Assembly (NCBI GenBank): GCA_022539475.1
Contig: VCMS01000087.1
Coordinates: 62,001-126,000 of the forward strand
Length of the DNA: 64,000 nucleotides
Source: Gracilaria domingensis
Lineage: Eukaryota > Rhodophyta > Florideophyceae > Gracilariales > Gracilariaceae
Direction: 5' to 3'
Position 1 is the stretch's first letter; each line of letters begins with the position of its first letter. A program made the position numbers and the translations under genes. The notes beneath the pieces are model-generated. The model did no database searches and was not told where the DNA came from. It was given only the letters and a program-made list of their open reading frames with translations. This document shows positions 21,457 through 31,200 of the stretch, in pieces.

Positions 21457-21527
21457 GGGCCATACACTCGAGTCCACAACTGCTCCGATCAGAATCGGTT
21501 CGGACTCGAGTCTATCCGCTGTGGCCC
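21457..21527. repeat. Compound stem (three nested helices)
   Basis: Outer gggcca (21457-21462)/tggccc (21522-21527), middle actcgagtcc (21466-21475)/ggactcgagt (21502-21511) and inner ccgat/atcgg (21485-21498) all nest. The fold is extended and mostly GC-paired. No promoter or known RNA family was recognised. Confidence 0.65.
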
Positions 21528-21937
21528 ATCCCAGCGGACGCACCGTGTTCCACGTAAACAGAATAGGATAAACGACAGACCGGACTTCATAGTTCCGTAG
21601 TTACTACCATTCCTGGTAAAAATGTAATGTACCTACTACCCACCATTGAGCATTATTAGGAGGACACATGGCAGTTTCACGGACACCCTGTGTATGAGAG
21701 CTCTACTCTAGACTCGTGGACGGGTCGCAACGCTACCCTAGACACGATTCAGAGACGAACAACTCTAGGGCCCCGGGATCTACAACTGCGGTCGCAAACA
21801 GAATACTTCCAACCGCCGTGACAGCGATCGACCCGCATCCGAGTCACATCCTTCAATGGCGTGGAGACATGTTACGGCCCTTCTACAATTTCACATACGC
21901 AACTCTAGCGTGATCCGAAATCGGCTACAGTCGAAAG

Positions 21938-21977
21938 CACATTCTGAAGGCCGCAAGGCACATTCTGAAGGCCGAAG
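21938..21977. repeat. 20-bp tandem duplication
   Basis: gcacattctgaaggccg is repeated with a 20-bp period at 21938 and 21958, about 110 bp before the start of the secreted protein gene. Confidence 0.75.
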
Positions 21978-22087
21978 GCGAATAATGTTGAGCGATGTGG
22001 CGGTACATTCCTAACCGTAAAGGTGAGATAAACACCAAGAGAAGCCTGGAATTGCATCCTGCGCACTAGTGTAGCAATACATTCACA

Positions 22088-23011
22088 ATGTTTCACCTAT
22101 CGATCACTCAGCAGTTTCTAGTTCTAATAGGGATATGTTCAATAATTGTTCAAACATCAGCACAGTTGATACGGGCAGGTTGTGCACCAGATTCGGAAGT
22201 CAAAGAAGCGCTCCATCGAGCTGAGCAAAGTGCGAGTCAATGGCTGGGAAAAGACGAGGCACGAGAACTGATAGAATCCCTGATGAAAGAGGGAAAGCGG
22301 CATTCAGATGGAACCATTTGTTTCTCTCGTTCCGACTTCGAGCATTTCGGTACTCTCGCTAGTCAACTGTACCAGGAGGTTGAAATCACTGATAGACAGT
22401 TTCGACCAGAGTTCTCTGGTGCTGAACAAGATGAGTCTTTAGGGAGCTCGTCGCAATGTGTTTGTTTAGTGTGCGAGGAATCTTATGTTTCGTACTGTGA
22501 CCGCAGTTTCCGCACAAAGTGCTGTCCCACATTCTGCAAGAACATATTTTCAGCGATGGCGGTCGCAGCGCTTTCGGGAGTTGAAGGAAGTGGACTCGAA
22601 TCCTGTTGCGAGGATGGAAGCAAACCTTGCCCGGCGACGAAGCCCAGTTCTCGGAGCAGGGGAAAAACGAGGACTAAGGCCTCAGAAGCTCCGACATTTA
22701 ACTTTCACCGCAATGCACCGAGTGTGCTTCCAGGGCGAGCTCAACCGACAGTCACACCGGCGGTGGAAAGTAAAGTTACTTTGGGAGGTCTACAAAACGA
22801 TGATTTAAATGGACAGGGCGCGAATCCCGTGAACGAACCAACGATGCAGGTTGTGCAAGACAGTAGTTTGTCACCGGGTTCCTCGACATCTCAACCATTA
22901 CACCAGGGGACAGATTCACATGAGCCGGACTTCATGGCTGAAGAAGTTGGAGTGACGGAACTACTTGAAGACGATGACATTCCAATTCCAACGGCAGAGG
23001 AAGATGTCTAA
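22088..23011 (+). CDS. Predicted secreted cysteine-rich protein, unknown family
   Basis: 307 aa from ATG 22088. Residues 1-25 are a clear signal peptide (QQFLVLIGICSIIVQTSA, likely cut after TSA). A helical segment follows (35-110), then a compact cysteine cluster at about 122-155 with CVCLVC, YCDRSFRTKCCPTFC and a later SCCEDGSKPC, suggesting a disulfide-rich fold. The remaining ~120 residues are Pro/Ser/Glu-rich and acidic at the end. I recognise no family. It may be an extracellular-matrix or cell-surface protein. Single exon, in an AT-richer block. Confidence 0.65.
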   Translation: MFHLSITQQFLVLIGICSIIVQTSAQLIRAGCAPDSEVKEALHRAEQSASQWLGKDEARELIESLMKEGKRHSDGTICFSRSDFEHFGTLASQLYQEVEITDRQFRPEFSGAEQDESLGSSSQCVCLVCEESYVSYCDRSFRTKCCPTFCKNIFSAMAVAALSGVEGSGLESCCEDGSKPCPATKPSSRSRGKTRTKASEAPTFNFHRNAPSVLPGRAQPTVTPAVESKVTLGGLQNDDLNGQGANPVNEPTMQVVQDSSLSPGSSTSQPLHQGTDSHEPDFMAEEVGVTELLEDDDIPIPTAEEDV

Positions 23012-23603
23012 ACATGTACAGGAACATGTACCAACCTCCTGCTGCACAGAATTAACTTCCAGCGCGATGCTTTGATATGTTATTGGTCTTGCGATACTCC
23101 GCATGTGTCGAATGTGGAAGTTTACTTTAATGAGCTGAAATACGAAGGTATGTCATTTAAAACGCCTCTCACGGTTTTGACAAAAAGTGTACCCCTGTAG
23201 ATAAAACCTCATGTTCGTGCTTTTCTCAAAACTCCCTTCGAGGGCAGCCCATTTGCCTTCGGCGAACTAATTTGTGCGACCTGAGACGTGCGTCTTTCAC
23301 CACCCACCAAGTTCTTTGAAGCAATTTGGCCTTTACTCCGACAGGCCGGTTTCCGGAGGAAGACGGAAACAGCCCCCCACTTCAGGCCTACCACTGTGAG
23401 CGGGAGGCATTCTTCACGAGGCAGAATTCACGGCCCTCACACGTATGCATGGCTCACCAATTCTCTTGAACTGAAGAAATCATACTCTTACCGTCATTCG
23501 ATTCGTAAACTAAGTCCCACTTGTCTAAAAGCGCATGTGAATCCTCGGGCTCACATTACGCACTAAAGATCTTCCTTTCGCGTCTTGTCATCAACAACCA
23601 GAC
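23012..23603. other. Spacer between secreted protein and TENA-like gene
   Basis: No gene recognised; open frames are short and unsupported. It presumably holds the upstream 3' UTR and the TENA-like promoter. Confidence 0.4.
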
Positions 23604-24437
23604 ATGCCCAACCGTCGTCAACGCGCTTCCGTGGCTTCCTCATCTGCACCTGCTCTCAAGAAAGATGATCAGGGGCAAACAATTTTACCTGAATCATCTG
23701 AGAAGCAAGCCCGGATGGTTGATCAGTGGATTCTCAAGTATCATATTGAATGGTCCGGCCTTACTCTTAATCCCTTCTATCACGAGCTGACAACGAACAT
23801 GATTTCGCCAGCTCAGTACGCACGTTGGCTACTTGATCGCGCTTCGATATCGTTGGCTATTGTCGAGGGTGCGAAGAGAACAGCTGACATCGTCCGAAAT
23901 TCAATCCCCGGCACACAGTTTCCGCTCCTTCGCATCGCTGCCGAAGACGCGAGACACTTCACCGAGATCGCTCTGCTTGCCGGCTTAGATATCAACTCGG
24001 CGTTCCGTTTATCTGCTCCAGCTCGCCAACTGGTTCAGCTTCTAGACGCTTCTACCGCCCCTGACGCACCACCAGCTGTGGCTGTCACGGCAGTTTGGGG
24101 TTTTATGCTAGCGTCATGGCAAGCCTGGGATCTCTGTCTTGCTCGTGTAGAATCCCTTCCCCCAGAGTTTGAGAACGTCGCTAAACAAATTACCCGACAA
24201 GAAGCTCTCAAGGGCATTCTCGACACCGAGCGTGTTCTCGAGCGATTGTTAAAATCTGCGGATTCCAGTGACCAGTTTGAGAAAGCCGGCAAGACTTTCG
24301 AAGAGGTCGCTAAACGTGCCAAAAGTGTCCTTGAGTACACGATGTTTATATCCGACTCAAGCAATATTCCGGTTTGTACGTGTGGGAGAAAGGGGCATTA
24401 TCCGGAGCAGTGCACATTCAAATCTCCATTTCCATAA
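23604..24437 (+). CDS. TENA/THI-4-like (heme-oxygenase fold) protein with C-terminal zinc-knuckle-like motif
   Basis: 277 aa from ATG 23604. Residues about 40-235 are all helical and follow the TENA/THI-4/PQQC pattern: WILKYHIEWSGLTLNPFYHELT, then SPAQYARWLLDRASISLAI, LLRIAAEDARHFTEIA, and a helix with WGFMLASWQAWDL. Family members hydrolyse thiamine-related aminopyrimidines in thiamine salvage; several eukaryotic members have no known reaction. I cannot assign the catalytic Cys/Glu with confidence, so activity is uncertain. The last 20 residues hold CTCGRKGHYPEQC, a C-x-C-x4-H-x4-C motif like a zinc knuckle, unusual for this fold. Single exon. Confidence 0.62.
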   Translation: MPNRRQRASVASSSAPALKKDDQGQTILPESSEKQARMVDQWILKYHIEWSGLTLNPFYHELTTNMISPAQYARWLLDRASISLAIVEGAKRTADIVRNSIPGTQFPLLRIAAEDARHFTEIALLAGLDINSAFRLSAPARQLVQLLDASTAPDAPPAVAVTAVWGFMLASWQAWDLCLARVESLPPEFENVAKQITRQEALKGILDTERVLERLLKSADSSDQFEKAGKTFEEVAKRAKSVLEYTMFISDSSNIPVCTCGRKGHYPEQCTFKSPFP

Positions 24438-25047
24438 GCATCTTGCGCCTGTAACAAGCAATCAACAAATCCAATTCCGGACGTGTAGATAACATTTCTT
24501 ATTGCTGAATTTAGGGAACCTTTCACGATACCGGACAGTCAGCTGGACTGAGTTCCATGAGAAGGCAATTGTGACATCTATTTATCTATATTCGTCCCCC
24601 AGGAAGCACACAGCTGATGTTGTACTTTCAAAATGAGAAGTATCGACGGTTCAAAGATGGCAACGAAATTGTGAAATATGATTCAGAACTGTAGCTTGAA
24701 TAGCTTTGAGGTAGGCCTTCAGTGTTGTGCGTAAAGAGAAAACAGTACGTCTCGTCTCAAGCCAGAATTTCTGGAGTCAAGAACTTGGCCGACTCGCATT
24801 AAACTTGCTACCTCTTTTGGATATATCTGAATGGGTTCTGTACTCGTTCTAGGAAACAAATTTTCTGAAGTACACCCAAACCAAACACATGGGAGAGACG
24901 CTTGGTGTGTTCTGTTTTCAAAAGGCTGCCCCTTCACTTGTCCAACTTCCAGCCGCGAAGTGTCATTTCTTCTTCGCTCCCTGTCTTCTAGTCCATATTA
25001 AAAACACCATTAAGAACGGTTTTCTATTGACATCCAGGCTTTGCACA
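24438..25047. other. Spacer, no gene seen
   Basis: AT-rich; no supported gene or repeat. Confidence 0.4.
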
Positions 25048-25690
25048 ATGCCTTTCTTCTCGAATCCATCCGAATCACTTGAGAGCCTTTCAGATTCGAG
25101 AACCACACCAAATGAAAACTATACTCCAGATGAGAACCTTGTGCCGAGCATACACAGAGGCGGAGAGTATCGTCTAAAGGAGGTAAGCACACGAATTCGC
25201 GAGAAATTGTCATGTCCGCGGTTTTGGTTCCTTGAAGCTGCTACTGACAATATGTCATTCTAACAGACATTGTTCGAGACTATGAAAGAAGATTTGTTCG
25301 AGGAGGCAAAGGAACTGGTAAGTTGTTCTTTTGAAGGAATATGAGAATCTTTGTATCGATCTACTTGCACTGGCGTAGGATTTTGGTACTGACATCATTT
25401 TATCATGTTTCAATATTTACAAGAGTGAATCAGGGCCATATAAGGTCGCAGTGCTAGTAAAGCACCCTACTCTGGGCGAAATCTTTCAGTTTAATTCAGA
25501 GGGAATAGAAGATATCTTGGAGTTCTGTCAAGCATACAGAGGTGTGAATAAGAAGGAAGGAAAACTGAGAATCTGTGTCGGTGTGGAAAGCGGCAATGAA
25601 CGTCGCAGACGTAAGCGAACAATGCTAAGGGCCAAAAGACTTGTAAAGGAATCGAAGACGGGGACGAAGAACCCAGCCAAAGAGGGGTAA
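25048..25690 (+). CDS. Small three-exon protein of unknown function
   Basis: Exons 25048-25182, 25267-25317 and 25424-25690 join in phase 0 to give 150 aa. Introns are 84 nt (donor GTAAGC, acceptor CTAACAG) and 106 nt (donor GTAAGT, acceptor TTACAAG), the same size class as other introns here. Exon 2 is only 51 nt (TLFETMKEDLFEEAKEL). Residues 62-105 look like a small folded domain (YKVAVLVKHPTLGEIFQFNS, then ILEFCQAYRG); the C terminus is strongly basic (RRRRKR, KESKTGTKN). The N terminus is Ser/Pro/Glu-rich. No family recognised. A nuclear location is possible from the basic tail. The frame is open upstream of the ATG, so the start is uncertain. Confidence 0.6.
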
Positions 25691-25959
25691 GACAATCTAT
25701 TCACGCAAGCTCATTTTGTCATGATGAACTGGTTGGAACGCTTTCAGAGAGACAATCCAAGACCATGGGCACACATGATGGAAAGCTAAGAATTTAGTTT
25801 TTACACCTGACAGAGAGGCTCTAAAGATAGTCACATAGTCACTCTTGCCAATTCTATTTCTCCCAAGTAATACTTGCTGAAAACCTTTTTGTGAACATAT
25901 GCACCTGGAATGTTCCAGGTGATGGACGAGCATAAACAAGACTAAAGCCCTCAAAGAAG
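25691..25959. other. Spacer with a small palindrome
   Basis: Contains cacctggaa-tg-ttccaggtg at about 25902-25921; otherwise nothing recognised. Confidence 0.35.
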
Positions 25960-26110
25960 AGAGAGACTAGTGTAAACAACTTGGGCGTCTTAGATACCCC
26001 TGAGAAAGTGTTGGCCTTTCTAGTGAGAGAGCGCTTCTTTGAGGAGCGCTCTGCAGTTTGTTCCAGATAAACTATTGTGCCTATAAAAGAGAGATAGATA
26101 TCTATATATA
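25960..26110 (+). mobile_element. Decayed retrotransposon 3' end, copy 4
   Basis: Reads VLAFLVRERFFEERS in one frame (compare FLAFLKREN in copy 3), then a hairpin agagcgct/agcgctct, then a segment cgctctgcagtttgttccag..aaact that matches copy 7 at 61.8 kb, then a GA/TA-rich tail. Protein signal is limited to ~15 codons. Confidence 0.5.
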
Positions 26111-26214
26111 TAACCCTGGTTTTCTTCAAACTCCATGGCCTTCGTTCGATACACACCTGACATTTTTCTGGTTATTATTTGCTGAAGAAACGTTTGGTGT
26201 GTCGCTGAACCTGG

Positions 26215-26470
26215 CGCCTTGAAAGATATTGACCACTATTTACTAAGATTCCCGATGCAAGAACTTTCGAGACGACAGACCCTGCCACCCTTGATCGAAC
26301 GTCGAGGTCGTGTTGTGAATGATATTATTTCCAACGTGTTGACCTTTCTGGGGAGGGAGCGCTCCCCAAAAGATCGCTCTGAACATAGCTCTTTTAACGC
26401 TAGTGTGTCCATAGAAGATATGTATACCCCTGGTATATCTCTACTTGGAGAATCTTGTTTTCAGCGAAGT
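26215..26470 (+). mobile_element. Decayed retrotransposon 3' end, copy 5
   Basis: The frame beginning at 26219 reads DIDHYLLRFPMQELSRRQTL and later VLTFLGRERSP. This is the H-x4-R/C-P, SRR, LxFL-x-RER order of copies 2 and 3. The knuckle cysteines are lost. A GAGCGCTCCCC/GATCGCTC near-hairpin follows. It lies immediately after copy 4 in the same orientation. Confidence 0.55.
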
Positions 26471-26730
26471 TCTGCACTATGTTGCATTTGAAAAAGAGAG
26501 GGTGAGAGATTGAGATTCTACGTTACAGATGTTGATGTGCGATAGGCTTTGGATGCGATAACAAATTATAACCGGATCGGGTCTTTCGGTGCGCTCTAGA
26601 GAGGTCATGTGTTCGTCCCCTTCAGTTTCTGTCTCGATATTGCTCTCATTTTGAATCGTACGGTCAAGCCCAGGTCGAAGACAAGCATCTCGTCGAGAAC
26701 GTAGTTTCACACGTCCGCCTCTGAGTTGAT

Positions 26731-27114
26731 TCAAAAGATGCAACCTTCCTCCACATCTTCCCAACTCCGAGGGCCGCAGTAAAGTAGCCAGCAGAGCAGT
26801 GCATAGTCTGCAACAAAGAAGATTGAATCGCCAAGTGCTTTTTCGCTGCAGCAAATGTCCAAGCAAAGACGTACTCTCAGAAAACTAATCACGAAAGCAG
26901 CAGTTATGAAGAGCCCAGAGCAGTCATTTATCAGGATGAGTCGTTTCAAACGACTCGTTTGATCCCCTGTCTCACGATGCCACGGGCTCGATCGCACCAC
27001 AGTGATATGCACTGGTACTGTAGTAAGAAGCGATTATGAAGTCCTTCGTGGTGGCCACTTTTTCAGTGAACTCCAATGCGCTTTGTATCTCTGCTCGATA
27101 AAGGCTTAGATTCT
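26731..27114 (-). CDS. Tentative spliced gene (two 3' exons), partial
   Basis: Exon 27114-26976 reads LYRAEIQSALEFTEKV then TTKDFIIASYYS and ends at donor GTGAGA. An intron of 91 nt (26975-26885, acceptor GATTAG) leads to exon 26884-26731, reading FLRVRLCLDICCSEKALGDS then IFFVADYALLCWLL and ending at TGA. The joined frame is open and the intron has the local standard size. The rhythm (R-x-C-L, then YF/IFF-x2-D-x3-W/CWL) weakly recalls PEX11-type peroxisome membrane proteins, but this is not secure. The 5' exons would lie at about 27390-27700, where several candidate donors exist (GTATGT near 27390); I could not fix them. Confidence 0.35.
26938..26956. repeat. Palindrome inside a putative intron
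   Basis: gagtcgttt-c-aaacgactc, perfect 9-bp arms with one central base. Confidence 0.7.
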
Positions 27115-27953
27115 CTTACTGTCACAACTAAAGACCGTGACATTCTGAGCCTACTCTCTCTCGCTCTTGGTAAGGAGTGCAAAGCCGGAGACAGGCCATG
27201 CGAACAGGTGTACATGGCATTTCACATAAACACACACACACATACATATCATAAACCTGGCGGCTCATGTATGGAGGGAAGTGTTACCGGCGGTTGGGGT
27301 CCTGAGCAACCCCCACGTTACGAGCAATAATCGAAGACATGTGACATACACAGAAAGACAGAAGCAAATGAGTTAAGGCCACATACTTTGAAGCTGGCCT
27401 TCGACGCATCAAGCACAGCAAGGCCAGGCGCTGCTGGCATGCAACGCAGTGTCGCGCCAGAACTTTCCATGATGAACCTAAGGTCCCAAAAAGGCATGAT
27501 ACAACCAACGGCTGTCCCAATTCGACTCACGAATGCGACTGCACAGAAGCGTCGATCCTTGCGGCCACACCCCGCAACGTTAACATAATAGTATTTCATC
27601 TTCCAAATCATTCCAATACATGACGTCTTCAGATACTGAGGCTTTATAATTCAATACCACCAGTCCGCACAAGAAGTGGCAGCACGCCTACCTTTTACCG
27701 CCAACAAGGAAATCATGGACCACGGGCTCCCACAAATCAATTCGCAACCAAATGCTATTGCTCGTCGCGGTCGTTCCCGCACACGACAACCTCCAAGCCG
27801 CCAGCGTTCTCGCGCGCCACAGCGCACAAGACAGCCGTCAACCTTTGTAATTTTGCCGCCAAACGCTACATCCATCGCACCAGTGCAACCACTACTTCCA
27901 TCCAAGCCGGCCATGTATGTCACTTGCGCACGAGCAGCATCACTTGCTTTGCT
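27115..27953. other. Unresolved region upstream of the tentative spliced gene
   Basis: Contains an (AC)n microsatellite at 27230-27244 and possible minus-strand exon fragments (27318-27611, 27651-27923), plus an alternative plus-strand frame rich in Arg/Gln/Pro (27676-27957). None carries a decisive motif. Confidence 0.3.
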
Positions 27954-29597
27954 CTAGTTGACAAGTCTTCCTGGTTCATACATACCCTGGCGGATCTTGC
28001 TGACGTCTAAACCGTAGAGTTCAGCCTGGTTTAGACCCAGTCGTTGTGCCTCGTCACACACGGCTTTCGCAATAGCCGCCGAAATGTCCAGTAACGATGA
28101 CAAATCTGGATACATGCATCCAGAGTTTATCTGTTCCTCCTCGACCAACTTACTCAATGTGTCAGCGGCGGCAAGGAGCATCGACTCCGGAACGCTGGTT
28201 GTCTGTGACAGCAGAACTCCTAATCCGACGCCAGGGAAGATATACGCGTTATTTCCTTGTCCAGGTACCATTGTACGTCCATCTCCCAGCTTGACGGATG
28301 GAAACGGTGACCCCGAGGCGAAAATGGCACGAGCGTCGCTGTACTTGTAAGCCTCCTCTGCCGTACACTCCGACTTACTCGTCGGATTACTCAATGCAAA
28401 TATGATAGGCCTCTCGTTGACCTCCGCCATCTCACGAATCACATCCTCAGTAAACGACCCTGCAATTGTACTCACGCCAATCAAAGCCGTTGGTTTGATT
28501 GCCTTTACGACTTCCAACAAGCCACGGTTGCCCGCTTGCGCGACACCAGGGCTGACGTCGTGCGCAAAGTCTCGCTTCGCTTCGCTCACATGCTCTCTTC
28601 CATTGTAAACAAGGCCCCTTGAGTCCACGAACCAGCACTTTTTCAGCGCTTCTTCTTCCTTTATTCCTTCCCTCTGCAGCGCCAGTACAATTAATCTGGC
28701 AATTCCAATGCCGGCACTACCGGCACCCAGGAATAGAAAGCTGTGGTCCTCCAGTGAAGAAGCTACGCCATCGACGCGCAACGCAGTGAGAATGCCAGCA
28801 AGTCCAACGGCAGCAGTGCCCTGTATATCGTCGTTGAAGCAACACACCTTGTTGCGATACTTCTTGAGCAACCGCAGGGCGTTGGAGTTGCCGAAATCTT
28901 CAAACTGGATTAGGCAACTATCTCCAAACCGTTTCACAGCGGCGTTAATAAACTCTTCCATAAAATCATCGTATTCATCGCCCGTTACACGATCACGGTC
29001 AAGACCAATGTAATTTTCATTGTCTCGAACAGACTGGTTGTTGCATCCAACGTCAAGCACAATAGGCAGGCAGTGTTCGGGTCGAATACCTCCGCACGCA
29101 GAGTAAAGCAATAGCTTTCCAACCGGGATACCCATTCCATTAGCACCAAGATCACCGAGACCGAGGATGCGCTCACAGTCTGAGACAACAATGGCCTTCA
29201 CATCAGTCTCAGGCCAGTTGGCCAGCACTTGATCGACGCGCCCGCGCTGATCGATATCGATCCATAAGCCGCGGAGAGGAATATGCAAATCGGAATATTT
29301 CTGACACGCTTCGCCAACAGTGGGCGTATAGATCATGGGTAAAAGCTTTCGCACGTTGCTCTGCACGGCGGCAAAAAAGAGTTGCTCGTCATTTGCCAGC
29401 ACGTGCATGAGAAACTGATAGCGAGAGAGCGAGTCTGGTAAGCCTTGAAGCGCGGTTACAAGGCGATGGATTTCGTGCTGTAGAGTTCGAGGGTGGGCGG
29501 GATGGACAAGACCGGTCAAATTTTTCTTCTCGCGCTCGGCGTGCGAGAAGCGGCGCGTACGGTTGGCGCGAGCGCTGGAGAGCACGGGGTGAGACAT
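27954..29597 (-). CDS. Malic enzyme (NAD(P)-dependent, oxaloacetate-decarboxylating)
   Basis: Converts L-malate to pyruvate and CO2 with reduction of NAD(P)+. 547 aa from ATG 29597. Motifs: IYTPTVGEACQKYS, the conserved catalytic-tyrosine segment; GLGDLGANGMGIPVGK; FEDFGNSNALRLLKKY; FNDDIQGTAAVGLAG; the dinucleotide-binding GAGSAGIGIARL; and ALSNPTSKSECTAEEAY. Length matches the cytosolic/plastid family. Cofactor choice cannot be read safely. The frame stays open 32 codons upstream to a TTG, and that extension is Ser/Arg-rich like an organellar leader. An unseen upstream exon could therefore add a transit peptide; with the ATG used here the enzyme starts MSHPVL and would be cytosolic. Single exon. 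Confidence 0.92.
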   Translation of the reverse strand: MSHPVLSSARANRTRRFSHAEREKKNLTGLVHPAHPRTLQHEIHRLVTALQGLPDSLSRYQFLMHVLANDEQLFFAAVQSNVRKLLPMIYTPTVGEACQKYSDLHIPLRGLWIDIDQRGRVDQVLANWPETDVKAIVVSDCERILGLGDLGANGMGIPVGKLLLYSACGGIRPEHCLPIVLDVGCNNQSVRDNENYIGLDRDRVTGDEYDDFMEEFINAAVKRFGDSCLIQFEDFGNSNALRLLKKYRNKVCCFNDDIQGTAAVGLAGILTALRVDGVASSLEDHSFLFLGAGSAGIGIARLIVLALQREGIKEEEALKKCWFVDSRGLVYNGREHVSEAKRDFAHDVSPGVAQAGNRGLLEVVKAIKPTALIGVSTIAGSFTEDVIREMAEVNERPIIFALSNPTSKSECTAEEAYKYSDARAIFASGSPFPSVKLGDGRTMVPGQGNNAYIFPGVGLGVLLSQTTSVPESMLLAAADTLSKLVEEEQINSGCMYPDLSSLLDISAAIAKAVCDEAQRLGLNQAELYGLDVSKIRQGMYEPGRLVN

Positions 29598-30350
29598 TAC
29601 GGCTGGGCTTGAAGAAGATGACGTCGAACGACGCAAATCGCTGCACAGGGTCGACACGCAGGCGCTCTTAACTCTTGGAGCGAAGGGGCTCAAAGAGGAA
29701 AGCGAGCTGGTTGGTGAGGGAGGCGGGTGTTTTTGACACTGGTGCTGAGAGTGCCATGCGTTAGGTTTTAATGGGGGTGTGTGAATGGGGATGAAGAATC
29801 ACAATGATGGAGAGTCAGCAAGTGGCAGCCGCCGCCGCCAGCGATTGGCAGCTGACGCATGCGGGAGCACTGCCGCAGCGCAAGGGAGCTGGACCGCGTC
29901 CAATGAGAGCGGTTGGCGAGCTACTGCCGAAAAGCTTCGAGAGAGCTATCCGTGGCAAGTCGGCAGTGAAGGGCAGTGGAAGTTGCTTCATTGCTGGCAC
30001 CGAAGAGTCTGGAGTGTGGCGCGCGAGGTGCGCGACGTGCGCCACGCCGCATAAAACAGCGAATACATATCTGGAAGCAGCCCATGCGCGCGCCGCCGCG
30101 AGGCGCTCCGCGCTTGGAATGGGGTGGAGCGGAAGCCCGAAAGTGTTGTGTGATGATCGTCCGATCATCATCGGCAAGGGGCGAGTTGCGTGAGTTGCGT
30201 GGGGGTGATGGTGAGTGGCGATGAACGCTGGCCATGACATCATGCGTGAAGGGGTGGTTCCTTTACGTGTTTCGCGACCGCGAGAGGAGCTGCAGCACCA
30301 GTTTAACGAGGTGCTGCAGGTTTTGTTTAATGACGCGCGAGAACAGCGGG
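29598..30350. other. Promoter side of malic enzyme and GC-rich spacer
   Basis: Open frames of 80-140 codons on both strands overlap one another in GC-rich sequence and lack motifs. I treat them as non-coding. Confidence 0.4.
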
Positions 30351-30351
30351 A

Positions 30352-30372
30352 GGGGGGGGGGGGGGGGGGGGG
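30352..30372. repeat. 21-bp poly-G tract
   Basis: Uninterrupted run of G, likely length-variable; similar tracts are at 31067-31080 (G), 32816-32834 (C) and 55147-55160 (G). Confidence 0.95.
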
Positions 30373-31178
30373 TCATAACATGCGATAGGGAAGAGCAGTC
30401 GTCTCCATACGTGATTCTTGCAACATGTGTGGAATTACTACTCTCAACATGTTTGGTGGCGTGGAGATTGGCGCGGGAGAAGCAGAGGGTTTCCCTACGA
30501 ACGTGTTGGCGCGAAAAGAGCCACTTGAATTGGCGGACGGAAGGATGTTGGATGTGGCGGGAATGGAGGCACATCGAGACAAAGTCTCCCCAACAGTGAC
30601 GTGTTACGTACTCGATACACGTGCCTTAAAAGGGTGATTTGCGATGCGGAAAACTGGAGAACTGAATGAAATGACAGCAGCGACCAAGACACAAGAGCAA
30701 GAGTAAGGTTGGAGAGAGAGAGAAAGAAAGTGATGAAGATCTCGATAGTTGAGTACATTGGGGTTGAAGAGTGAAGCTTTAAACGGGCACGGCAGTAAAC
30801 ACTCGAGAGAGCGATAATGGCACAAAGAAGATTCGCGATGAATGCACGTTTTGTGTTTGTTTCATTGAATGGCTGACGAGGAAATGGCGGTGGCGTGTGC
30901 TCGTCAGCGATTGAATGAAACAAAAAAAAAAAAATGACAGTGCTGAGATGCGTTCACCCAAAACTCGTCATACGCTTATAAAATGAGAGCAGGACAAGGA
31001 AATCGCGAGACGGGCAAAGACAACACTGCAGTTGGGTGATGGGAGGAAGAATGTGTAGCCGAAACGGGGGGGGGGGGGGGTGAAAGTGACACAAACGAAC
31101 CAAAGGCGTTGGCTGCACGATATTTTAAATGGTTGAGACTGTACAGGAAAGCAATGAAGATGTGGATGGTGCGTGCGT

Positions 31179-31200
31179 GCGCGCGCGCGCGCGCGCGCGC
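31179..31200. repeat. (GC)n microsatellite
   Basis: About 11 alternating GC units, a classic Z-DNA-prone sequence, preceded by gcgtgcgtgc. Confidence 0.95.

Noticed and set aside
27676..27957. Plus-strand Arg/Gln/Pro-rich frame abutting malic enzyme
   Set aside because: It ends inside the malic enzyme 3' end and has biased composition; minus-strand exons are as likely.
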